Shown here one piece after another: positions 14,677 to 20,794 of a DNA stretch of 22,284 bases; position 1 is the stretch's first letter; every line of letters starts with the position of its first letter. Origin of the DNA: UBA6115 sp964534515 (GTDB taxonomy: Bacteria; Bacillota; Clostridia; Christensenellales; Aristaeellaceae); the NCBI GenBank assembly GCA_964534515.1, contig CAZHPW010000034.1, positions 1 through 22,284 of the forward strand, in the 5' to 3' direction. Made by a program: the position numbers and the translations under genes. The notes below the pieces were generated by a model. It was not told the DNA's origin. It ran no database searches and was given only the letters and a program-made list of their open reading frames with translations.

Positions 14677-15339
14677 TTAACGCTTACGATGATCTATTTT
14701 TTTGGTCAGGCGGTTGCCGACCAGGGTAATCAACTGCACCAGCAGTACAAGAACAATGGAGGCGGTGTACATGATGTCCATTTTCCGAAGGTTTAGGCCT
14801 TTGGTAATGGCGATGGAACCCAGTCCCCCACCGCCTGCGGCGCTCGCCATGGCGGTGTAGCCTAAAATGGCGACGGTGACAATGGCAGCGCCATTTAAGA
14901 GAGAAGGCAGGGCTTCTGGAATCATGACCTTGCCAATCACCTGCATGTCCGTGGAGCCAAGGGATTGAGCCGCTTCGATGACCCCTTTGTCAACTTCGCG
15001 TATGGAGGACTCCACCATTCTGGCCACATAGGGAAAGGCGCTGATGACAAGCGGGAAAATGATGGCTGTTGTGCCAATCGCCTTGCCCATGACCAGGCGG
15101 GTCACCGGGAAGAGCATGGCCAGAAGGATGATAAAGGGAATGGACCTTAGGAAGTTGATGATGACACCCAAGATGGCGTTGAGGGTAGGCCGGGGTCTGA
15201 TGCCATCCTTCGCTGTTACCACCATGATAAGTCCCAGGGGCATTCCAATGAGATAGGATAGAATGGTCGAGGGAACTGTCATGTACAGAGTATCCCAAGT
15301 GCCCTGAAGAATCAGCGGCCATAATTGATCCCAACTCAT
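14677..15339 (-). CDS. metI: Methionine ABC transporter permease MetI
   Basis: This is the inner-membrane permease of the MetNIQ importer, working as a dimer with two MetN subunits. The 220-residue protein has about five hydrophobic helices and the coupling-helix EAA motif EAAQSLGSTDMQVIGKVMIP (about 142-161), followed by GYTAMASAAGGGGLG, a typical MetI sequence. The ATG overlaps the metN stop as ATGA. Its strong SD, AGGAGGTG, lies within the final codons of metN (KEVNKQ), so the two subunits are made in a coupled ratio. Confidence 0.95.
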   Translation of the reverse strand: MSWDQLWPLILQGTWDTLYMTVPSTILSYLIGMPLGLIMVVTAKDGIRPRPTLNAILGVIINFLRSIPFIILLAMLFPVTRLVMGKAIGTTAIIFPLVISAFPYVARMVESSIREVDKGVIEAAQSLGSTDMQVIGKVMIPEALPSLLNGAAIVTVAILGYTAMASAAGGGGLGSIAITKGLNLRKMDIMYTASIVLVLLVQLITLVGNRLTKKIDHRKR

Positions 15340-16346
15340 TGTTTATTCACCTCCTTTACGGTCACGCCCTGTTCAACCAGGAAATCTGTGACAGCTTTGA
15401 CTTCATTCGCATCCTCGGGCTTTTGGATAATCAATTGACCATACATTTTGCCCTGCAGATGGTTGATGTTGGCGCTTAAGATGTTGACATTGACGCCGGT
15501 TTCCTTGGACAAGCGGGAGATGATTGGCCTTTCCGCGGCCGCGCCGTCAAACACGATGCGCAAGGTCGGGTAGTCCAGGTCATCGGATTCCGTTTCCGGC
15601 AAAACTCCGAACAAGCGCTTGCCGGCTTCGGACTTGGTGTTGAGGAAGACCTCGTCCACCTCCCCCTCTTCCACCACATTCCCCCCGTCCAGGATGGCGA
15701 CTCTGTGACAGATTTGGCGGATGACGGCCATCTCGTGGGTGATGAGCAGGATGGTGATGCCCAAGCGGCGGTTGATGTCCTGCAGAAGATCCAGGATGGA
15801 CTGGGTGGTCATCGGGTCAAGCGCGCTGGTCGCCTCATCACACAAGAGAAGATCCGGTTCGCAAGCCAGTGCCCGGGCAATCCCTACCCTTTGGCGCTGT
15901 CCGCCTGATAACTGTGCGGGGTAGGCATCCGCCTTGTCCTGAAGGCCGACGATTTCAAGGAGCTTCTCCACGCGTTCCTTGGCTTCCTTAGCCGGCACCT
16001 TGGTAATTTCCAGTGGGTAGTGAATGTTCTGCGCGATGGTTCTTTGCATGAAGAGGTTGAACTGCTGGAAGATCATGCCCATTTTTCTGCGGGTTTGGAG
16101 CAGGCTCTTCTTGTTCATCTGAAGGATGTCCTGCCCCCGGTAGAGAATCTCTCCTTGATTGGGGATGTCCAGGCGGTTAATGCAGCGGATGAGGGTGGAC
16201 TTGCCCGCCCCTGACATGCCGACAATGCCGTAAATCTCTCCCTGGTTGACCTTCAAGCTGATGTCGTTGAGGGCGACCACCTTGTTATCGGCGTCCGCAA
16301 AAATCTTTGATAGATTCCTGACCTCAATCAATGGCACATTGGACAA
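15336..16346 (-). CDS. metN: Methionine importer ATPase MetN with C-terminal NIL domain
   Basis: MetN hydrolyses ATP to drive methionine uptake. It shows Walker A GMSGAGKST, the Q-loop FQQFNLF, signature LSGGQRQR, Walker B LLLCDEATSALDP and ITHEM with the switch His. A C-terminal NIL domain (about the last 85 residues) matches the domain through which internal methionine inhibits E. coli MetN. The frame opens at an ATG at 16361, but GGAGGT (16359-16354) lies inside that extension, 7 nt before a TTG at 16346. I take the TTG start (336 residues, MSNVPLIEVRNLSK). The gene begins 24 nt after an attenuator terminator, so its transcription depends on readthrough. Confidence 0.94.
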   Translation of the reverse strand: MSNVPLIEVRNLSKIFADADNKVVALNDISLKVNQGEIYGIVGMSGAGKSTLIRCINRLDIPNQGEILYRGQDILQMNKKSLLQTRRKMGMIFQQFNLFMQRTIAQNIHYPLEITKVPAKEAKERVEKLLEIVGLQDKADAYPAQLSGGQRQRVGIARALACEPDLLLCDEATSALDPMTTQSILDLLQDINRRLGITILLITHEMAVIRQICHRVAILDGGNVVEEGEVDEVFLNTKSEAGKRLFGVLPETESDDLDYPTLRIVFDGAAAERPIISRLSKETGVNVNILSANINHLQGKMYGQLIIQKPEDANEVKAVTDFLVEQGVTVKEVNKQ

Positions 16347-16369
16347 AACAGCGACCTCCATCCTTACAT

Positions 16370-16401
16370 AAAAAACCCGCTTGCACTTTTAGCAAGCGGG
16401 T
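16370..16401 (-). terminator. Attenuator terminator ahead of metN
   Basis: In RNA order, ACCCGCTTGC (16401-16392) pairs perfectly over 10 bp with GCAAGCGGGT (16384-16375) across a 7-nt loop, followed by six T (16375-16370). It lies after the Met-rich leader peptide and before metN in the same transcript, so it should act as a conditional terminator. Confidence 0.93.
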
Positions 16402-16412
16402 ATTGATTGACA

Positions 16413-16477
16413 GAATGCCCTCAATTAACGCAAACCAAAAAGTACAGAACAAGATTGTCCGCACATCATGGGCATTC
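16413..16477 (-). promoter_or_regulatory. Alternative RNA pairings of the metNIQ attenuator
   Basis: Region 1, GAAUGCCC (16477-16470), includes Met codon 9 of the leader peptide. It is perfectly complementary to region 2, GGGCAUUC (16420-16413). Region 2 can instead pair as GGGCAUU with AAUACCC (16404-16398; six of seven pairs), which consumes the 5' arm of the terminator. The 1:2, 2:3 and 3:4 pairings are mutually exclusive, as in classical amino-acid attenuators. The leader stop codon is 4 nt before region 2. Confidence 0.78.
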
Positions 16478-16499
16478 GCATCATCATGTTGCCGCGCAT
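16425..16499 (-). CDS. Met-rich leader peptide of metNIQ (24 codons)
   Basis: This short reading frame has its own strong SD (AAGGAGG, 8 nt before the ATG) only about 30 nt after a good promoter. Seven of its first twelve residues are methionine: M at 1, 5, 6, 7, 9, 11 and 12, with the run MMMRMPMM. Then come CGQSC and a hydrophobic end, with a TAA stop at 16427-16425. The next elements are a competing stem and a terminator, then the methionine importer. Its likely role is to sense charged tRNA-Met by ribosome stalling, not to make a stable product. A small metal-binding Met/Cys peptide is the main alternative. Confidence 0.85.
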   Translation of the reverse strand: MRGNMMMRMPMMCGQSCSVLFGLR

Positions 16500-16528
16500 T
16501 CCTGTTCCCTCCTTGATTCGTTGATAGT

Positions 16529-16558
16529 ATGATACCCGCGCCGGAATGATTTTGTCAA
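16529..16558 (-). promoter_or_regulatory. Promoter of the metNIQ operon
   Basis: TTGACA (16558-16553), an 18-bp spacer and TATCAT (16534-16529) match at 6/6 and 5/6 positions. Transcription would start near 16522, giving only about 8 nt before the SD of the leader peptide, a layout usual for leader-peptide attenuators. Confidence 0.82.
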
Positions 16559-16566
16559 GCAATATT

Positions 16567-16617
16567 CCGAAAAACAGTATAAAAACAAATATTTGCGCAA
16601 TATTATGTGTGTTTCGG
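16567..16617 (-). terminator. Weak AT-rich inverted repeat after the ABC-F gene
   Basis: An inner 6-bp AT-only hairpin (aatatt at 16588-16593 and 16599-16604, loop tgcgc) is followed on the minus strand by TGTTTTTAT. An outer pairing of CCGAAACA (16617-16610) with TGTTTTTCGG (16576-16567) encloses it. It lies about 17 nt after the ABC-F stop and may be its terminator, but the stem is unstable. Confidence 0.35.
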
Positions 16618-16633
16618 TTGATTTTATACCTTG

Positions 16634-18574
16634 CTATGCATCAATTTGGTTCTCAGCGAGAAATTCATCCAGTTTTTTCTCGGCGTCCACCCATCTTTGA
16701 AAGAGGCGCTCCGTTTTTATCTGCAGTTGTTTGCACAGGCTAGCCTGTTTAGCAGCCTTCTCGGGATCCTGATAGATGCTGGGGTCAGCCTGCAAGGCGA
16801 CAGCTTCATTGTACAGAATTTCCGCCTGGTGCGCTTCGGTTTCAGCCTTGATGAGCGCGTCTTTTAGCAGTTTTTGCCGTTCAAGAACAAGCCGGTCAGC
16901 CCTTCGTTCTTTCGCCAGCTCCGTTCTGGTCTTCTCATTCGCGCTGTCAAGCCATGCCTGGCTTTCTTTTGCCAGATACGCCTGGTACTCATCGTAATTG
17001 CCTTCAAAGACTGTCAGCCCTTCGGCGCTGAGAATAAAGAGCCGGTTTGCGAAGCGGTTGATGAAGTAACGGTCATGTGATACGGCCAGGATGGTGCCTT
17101 CATAGGACTCCAGGGCTTTTTCAAGTGCTTCCCTGCTCTCCGCGTCCAGGTGGTTGGTAGGTTCGTCCAAAATCAAGAGGTTATCCCGGCGAAGCATCAG
17201 CTTGACCAGGTTGACCCTGCTTTTCTCACCGCCGGACAGCAAGGAAACAGGCGTAAACACATCATCCCCGGAAAACAGGAAGAGCCCCAGGGCGCCCCTG
17301 ATTTGACTTTGATTCAAATGCGGGAAGGCATCCCAGACCTCATTTAAAATATCATTCTCAGGGTTTAAGCCCAGTTGACGCTGGTCAAAATAGCCCACCT
17401 GCACCTTGGGGCCGAAAGTCACCTTGCCATGGTCCAGCTCTTCCGGGTTCATAATACAGCGCAGCAAGGTGGTCTTCCCGATGCCGTTGGGGCCAATCAA
17501 AGCAACCCTGTCTCCGCCCCGGATATCCAAATCAATGTCGCTAAACAGGGTGCGGCTGCCAAAGGACTTCTGCAAATCCTCACCGATGATGGCAATGTCT
17601 CCAATCAAGCGCTTGGCTTCAAAACGGAAGGCAAGATGCTTTTCTTCCTGTGGACGGTCCAGTATCTCCATTCTTTCAAGCGCTTTTTCACGGCTTTCAG
17701 CCGCCTTGATGGATTTTTCGCGGTTAAAGCTCCTGAAGCGGGCAATGATGGCCCGCTGGCGCATGATTTCTTTTTGCTGCAGCAGCCAGGCTTTGTTCCT
17801 GGCGGTCAAGCGCTCCTCCCTTTGAGAAAGGTAGGCGGTGTAGTTGCCGTTGTAAAGTTCAACGGTACCAAAAATCAACTCAGCCATCCGGTTGCATACA
17901 GCATTTAAAAAGTAACGGTCATGGGAAACCAGGATAATGGTACCGGTATAGGTTGAGAGATAGCTTTCCAGCCAGGTCAAGGCATCCATATCCAGGTGGT
18001 TTGTGGGCTCGTCCAAAAGAAGCAAGTCGGGTTTGGTCAGCAAAAGCCGCGCCAAGCCCAGGCGGGTCAGTTCACCGCCTGATAAGGTTTCAGCGCTCTG
18101 ATTAAACTGCTCTCGCGTAAATCCCAAACCGCTCAAAACGCCTTGAACCTGGGAAGCGGTCTCATAGCCGCCATCCCGCTCAAACTGCTCAGTCAGCCGC
18201 GCGTATTCCCGCATGATGGCATCCAGGTTGTCAGCTTCCTCAGGCTGCCCCATCCTGGTTTCAAGATGGCGCATCTTTAATTCCAGGTTGGTCAGGTCAC
18301 TGAATGCTTCCCTGGCCAGGTCAATCACGCTGATGCCCGGGTTTGGATGAAGCACCTGGGTCAGGTAGCCGATTTTGATGCCTTTGGCAAGGCTGATGAT
18401 GCCCTCGTCAGCAGCCAATTCACCATTGAGGATTTTCAGCAGGGTTGTCTTGCCGCTTCCATTGCTTCCGACCAGACCAATGCGGTCGCCGGAATTCAAA
18501 CTGAAAGAAACATCCTTGAGCACCTCATCAATGCCAAAGGACTTCACGACATGGGCAATATCCAAAATAATCAC
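16634..18574 (-). CDS. ABC-F family ATPase (Uup/YdiF-like), GTG start
   Basis: This is a soluble twin-ABC protein with no membrane domain. ABC-F proteins bind the ribosomal E site and relieve stalled translation or protect from antibiotics. The first cassette has GSNGSGKTT, LSGGELTRLGLARLLL and LLLLDEPTNHLD. The helical linker (about 240-310, ending near ESREKALERMEILDRPQEEKH, quoted in part) is followed by the second cassette with GPNGIGKTT, LSGGEKSRVNLVKLML and LLILDEPTNHLD. The C-terminus (about 560-646) is a charged coiled coil as in Uup and YdiF. The start is GTG at 18574 with AGCAGG upstream. A resistance role is not indicated by context, so a housekeeping YdiF/Uup role is the safer reading. 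Confidence 0.92.
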   Translation of the reverse strand: MIILDIAHVVKSFGIDEVLKDVSFSLNSGDRIGLVGSNGSGKTTLLKILNGELAADEGIISLAKGIKIGYLTQVLHPNPGISVIDLAREAFSDLTNLELKMRHLETRMGQPEEADNLDAIMREYARLTEQFERDGGYETASQVQGVLSGLGFTREQFNQSAETLSGGELTRLGLARLLLTKPDLLLLDEPTNHLDMDALTWLESYLSTYTGTIILVSHDRYFLNAVCNRMAELIFGTVELYNGNYTAYLSQREERLTARNKAWLLQQKEIMRQRAIIARFRSFNREKSIKAAESREKALERMEILDRPQEEKHLAFRFEAKRLIGDIAIIGEDLQKSFGSRTLFSDIDLDIRGGDRVALIGPNGIGKTTLLRCIMNPEELDHGKVTFGPKVQVGYFDQRQLGLNPENDILNEVWDAFPHLNQSQIRGALGLFLFSGDDVFTPVSLLSGGEKSRVNLVKLMLRRDNLLILDEPTNHLDAESREALEKALESYEGTILAVSHDRYFINRFANRLFILSAEGLTVFEGNYDEYQAYLAKESQAWLDSANEKTRTELAKERRADRLVLERQKLLKDALIKAETEAHQAEILYNEAVALQADPSIYQDPEKAAKQASLCKQLQIKTERLFQRWVDAEKKLDEFLAENQIDA

Positions 18575-18597
18575 TGCAACAACCTGCTTACTAAATT

Positions 18598-18626
18598 AAA
18601 AAAGCCGGCGCATGGCGTCAGCTTTT
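18598..18626 (-). terminator. Terminator after secG
   Basis: Twelve-base arms (18626-18615 with 18611-18600, one G-U pair and one A-C mismatch) close a 3-nt loop. The hairpin is followed by a T-run on the minus strand (18603-18598, shared with the arm). It sits 14 nt after the secG stop and 24 nt before the ABC-F start, so the ABC-F gene needs readthrough or a promoter I could not identify. Confidence 0.85.
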
Positions 18627-18640
18627 GATGTCAAACCATT

Positions 18641-18880
18641 TTAGACGAAAATCAGAACCAGTCCAAGTACCACAAAAGCGACAGCGCTGCCCTTGGTAAG
18701 CATGGCCAGGCGGCCTTCCAGCGTCTTGGTCTTGTTCTTGTCAAAGAAGCTGTTGGTGCTGCTGCCGCCGGCAAGCGCGCTGATGCCATCAGCATCGCCC
18801 TTTTGCAGCAGAACGGAAATAATCAGCGCCAGGGACGCGATCAGCATCAAAACGGTAACAATAATCTGGACAGAAGTCAT
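18641..18880 (-). CDS. secG: Preprotein translocase subunit SecG
   Basis: SecG is the small accessory subunit of the SecYEG channel. The 79-residue protein has two transmembrane helices (about 4-25 and 58-78) joined by the conserved loop LLQKGDADGISALAGGSS, then FFDKNKTKTLEGRLA. The ATG at 18880 follows AGGGGGA at good spacing. It has its own promoter and is followed by a strong terminator, so it is probably transcribed as a single gene or with partial readthrough into the ABC-F gene. Length and loop signature are diagnostic. Confidence 0.95.
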   Translation of the reverse strand: MTSVQIIVTVLMLIASLALIISVLLQKGDADGISALAGGSSTNSFFDKNKTKTLEGRLAMLTKGSAVAFVVLGLVLIFV

Positions 18881-18913
18881 TCGGAAATCCCCCTCAGTAA
18901 AATCAACATTTGG

Positions 18914-18942
18914 ATGTTAGCATTTATTTAACGAAATATCAA
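18914..18942 (-). promoter_or_regulatory. Promoter of secG
   Basis: TTGATA (18942-18937), a 17-bp AT-rich spacer and TAACAT (18919-18914) form a sigma-A-type promoter with an extended -10 TG (TGCTAACAT). It lies in the short gap after the zinc-ribbon gene. Confidence 0.78.
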
Positions 18943-18963
18943 GGCATAATTTATGGATTCTCG

Positions 18964-20766
18964 TCACTTGGCCGCCTTGGGCGTATAGGTGTAGCGGGCG
19001 ATGAGGCGCGGAATATTGCCGTACATGCCATAGGCATCGGCAAAGATGCGGTACCTCTCCCCCAGTTTCCATTCGGTTTTGGTCTGATTCTCCACCATCA
19101 CCAGCTTTTCACTGCCGCTGCCGTCTGAGGAATCAAAGATGACCAGTTGTGGGCGTCCGCTGATGATTTCCTTGACAGGACCGGTGAACTCATAAATCTG
19201 CGTGTTGGCTATCCTGGTGTTCATGTTGGCCAATAGGTCCGGGTACCCCCAGGAATCCAGCGCCCAGGCTTTTCTGGTATAGATGTCAGGGTTGGGCAGA
19301 TAATACACGTCATATTTGACGATGGTGGGGTTCCTGTCCGGGAAGTCCGCGCGGATTTCGACCGTGTTGATGCCGATTTTGGAGAAAACGGCCTTGAAAC
19401 TAAAGACGCCGGTGCTGTTGAGCAGGGAGGTATCCAAATCCTTGTGCGGGCTCAAAACCGTAATGGTAGCGCCGGCCCTGGTGGTGGCGCTGATGGACAT
19501 GGAGTCAGATGAGCTCTCATCATCCAGGGTACTGGCCAAGTCCAGCGGGATGTCCTGAATGGCGCGGAAGATATTGATGGTAACGGAGTTCTCCCTGTAA
19601 TACTGGCTGCGCACGGTGATGTTGATGACGTTATCACCAACCGGCTGGACAGCCGCGTTGTAGCTGATAAAGCCGTTTTGCGTGTTCACAAAGGAGGAGA
19701 AATCCTCCCCGTTGATGAACACCTTGCTGTTTTGCATCACGTGGAAGCGCACGTTGTAAACCGGCGTACTGACTTCCAAGCGGTTCACGTCCGGGTTAAT
19801 CAAGGTGATGGGTGAGAGCGGGATATCGATGGTGTACTTGACGGTATCCATCTGTTTTTGCTCACCGGAACTGGTCCTGATATAAGGGGTTAATTCCACA
19901 TCCATGCTGGCCTGGGTCAGGGGCTCAATGAGCTCATACCAGAAATAGTCGGCGACCTGAAGCGTGGCGTAACCGCCGGTTACGATGTAGCTTTTGCGGA
20001 GCTCTTTTATATAAATCTGCGCGCCTTCAGGTGCCGGGATGGAGATGGTGTGCGCCGCCATGTCATCCAGAATGGAAGCTGAAATGATTGGCTGGGGCAC
20101 CACGCTGCTCTCCGCGCGCTGTTTGATGATAGGCGAAACCACAAACTGATAAACAGCGAAGAGAGACGCCGCGACAATCAAACCAACCGCGATATAAGGC
20201 AGGATGCGCATCCGGCTGATGAAGCGCTTGCGCTTTTTCTGGGGCAAGGGCAGGGGCATGCTGCCGGTGCTGCCGATGCTGGCCCGCTGAGTGAAGTTGA
20301 TGTCATCCCCCGCGATGGCGTAATAGGTGGGCTGCTCAACAAAGCCATCATAGTCCACCTGGCTTTCCTCACCCAACAGCTTTTCTTTCTGCCTGCGCTC
20401 ATCCTGCGGGTCAGCAAAAAAGCGGCTGCGCCTGGAAGAGGAGGATACCTGGGTGCCGGACGGCGCAAAGCCGCGCTGAGCGCCTCTGGAGCGCAATTGC
20501 TTTTGTTTGACTTCACCGATGCGTTTGCGCTCATGCAGGGACAGCATCTCCTGGGCAAGCTTGTCGCGCTTATCCCCCCTGACGGTCTCATTGCCAAACT
20601 CATCAATCTGGATGACTTGGGGCAGGTCAGCCGGCAGAGGCGCGGTCTTGTCCAGCTCCTCAGCGGGTTTTATGGTTCTCGCGGCTTTTTGGTTCAGGGG
20701 CTCACCGCACTTGAAGCAGCGCGGAAAACTATCCCTGTTCCATTGGCCGCAGGCTGGGCATTTCAT
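18964..20766 (-). CDS. Zinc-ribbon single-pass membrane protein with large outer region, unknown function
   Basis: I do not recognise a named family. The 600 residues begin with a CPAC...CFKC zinc ribbon (Cys3, 6, 17, 20). A polar, probably disordered cytoplasmic linker (about 25-178) follows with a basic stretch QKKRKRFISRMR. One transmembrane helix (about 187-210, ILPYIAVGLIVAASLFAVYQ) comes next. The outer region of about 390 residues is beta-rich with repeated segments such as VYNVRFHVMQNSKVFINGEDF and AGATITVLSPHK, suggesting Ig-like or PEGA-like modules. The last 80 residues (KEIISGRPQLVIFDSS to RLIARYTY) could be a small barrel. It starts 28 nt after lepA with AGGAG 11 nt upstream. It may sense or scaffold something at the envelope, but no function can be assigned. 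Confidence 0.85.
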   Translation of the reverse strand: MKCPACGQWNRDSFPRCFKCGEPLNQKAARTIKPAEELDKTAPLPADLPQVIQIDEFGNETVRGDKRDKLAQEMLSLHERKRIGEVKQKQLRSRGAQRGFAPSGTQVSSSSRRSRFFADPQDERRQKEKLLGEESQVDYDGFVEQPTYYAIAGDDINFTQRASIGSTGSMPLPLPQKKRKRFISRMRILPYIAVGLIVAASLFAVYQFVVSPIIKQRAESSVVPQPIISASILDDMAAHTISIPAPEGAQIYIKELRKSYIVTGGYATLQVADYFWYELIEPLTQASMDVELTPYIRTSSGEQKQMDTVKYTIDIPLSPITLINPDVNRLEVSTPVYNVRFHVMQNSKVFINGEDFSSFVNTQNGFISYNAAVQPVGDNVINITVRSQYYRENSVTINIFRAIQDIPLDLASTLDDESSSDSMSISATTRAGATITVLSPHKDLDTSLLNSTGVFSFKAVFSKIGINTVEIRADFPDRNPTIVKYDVYYLPNPDIYTRKAWALDSWGYPDLLANMNTRIANTQIYEFTGPVKEIISGRPQLVIFDSSDGSGSEKLVMVENQTKTEWKLGERYRIFADAYGMYGNIPRLIARYTYTPKAAK

Positions 20767-20794
20767 TTAGGCTGAATCTCCTGATGATAAGGTG

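Noticed and set aside
16362..16528. SAM riboswitch or Met T-box ahead of metN
   Set aside because: Neither the S-box core nor an AGGGTGGNACCGCG T-box motif is present in this leader.
16530..16539. GCGGGTAT, perfectly complementary to the 5' arm of the met terminator
   Set aside because: It overlaps the -10 box of the met promoter and so is not in the transcript. It cannot serve as the antiterminator.
18627..18634. TTGACA-like box before the ABC-F gene as its promoter
   Set aside because: No -10 hexamer lies at 15-19 bp downstream. The required region falls in the GC-rich terminator stem.
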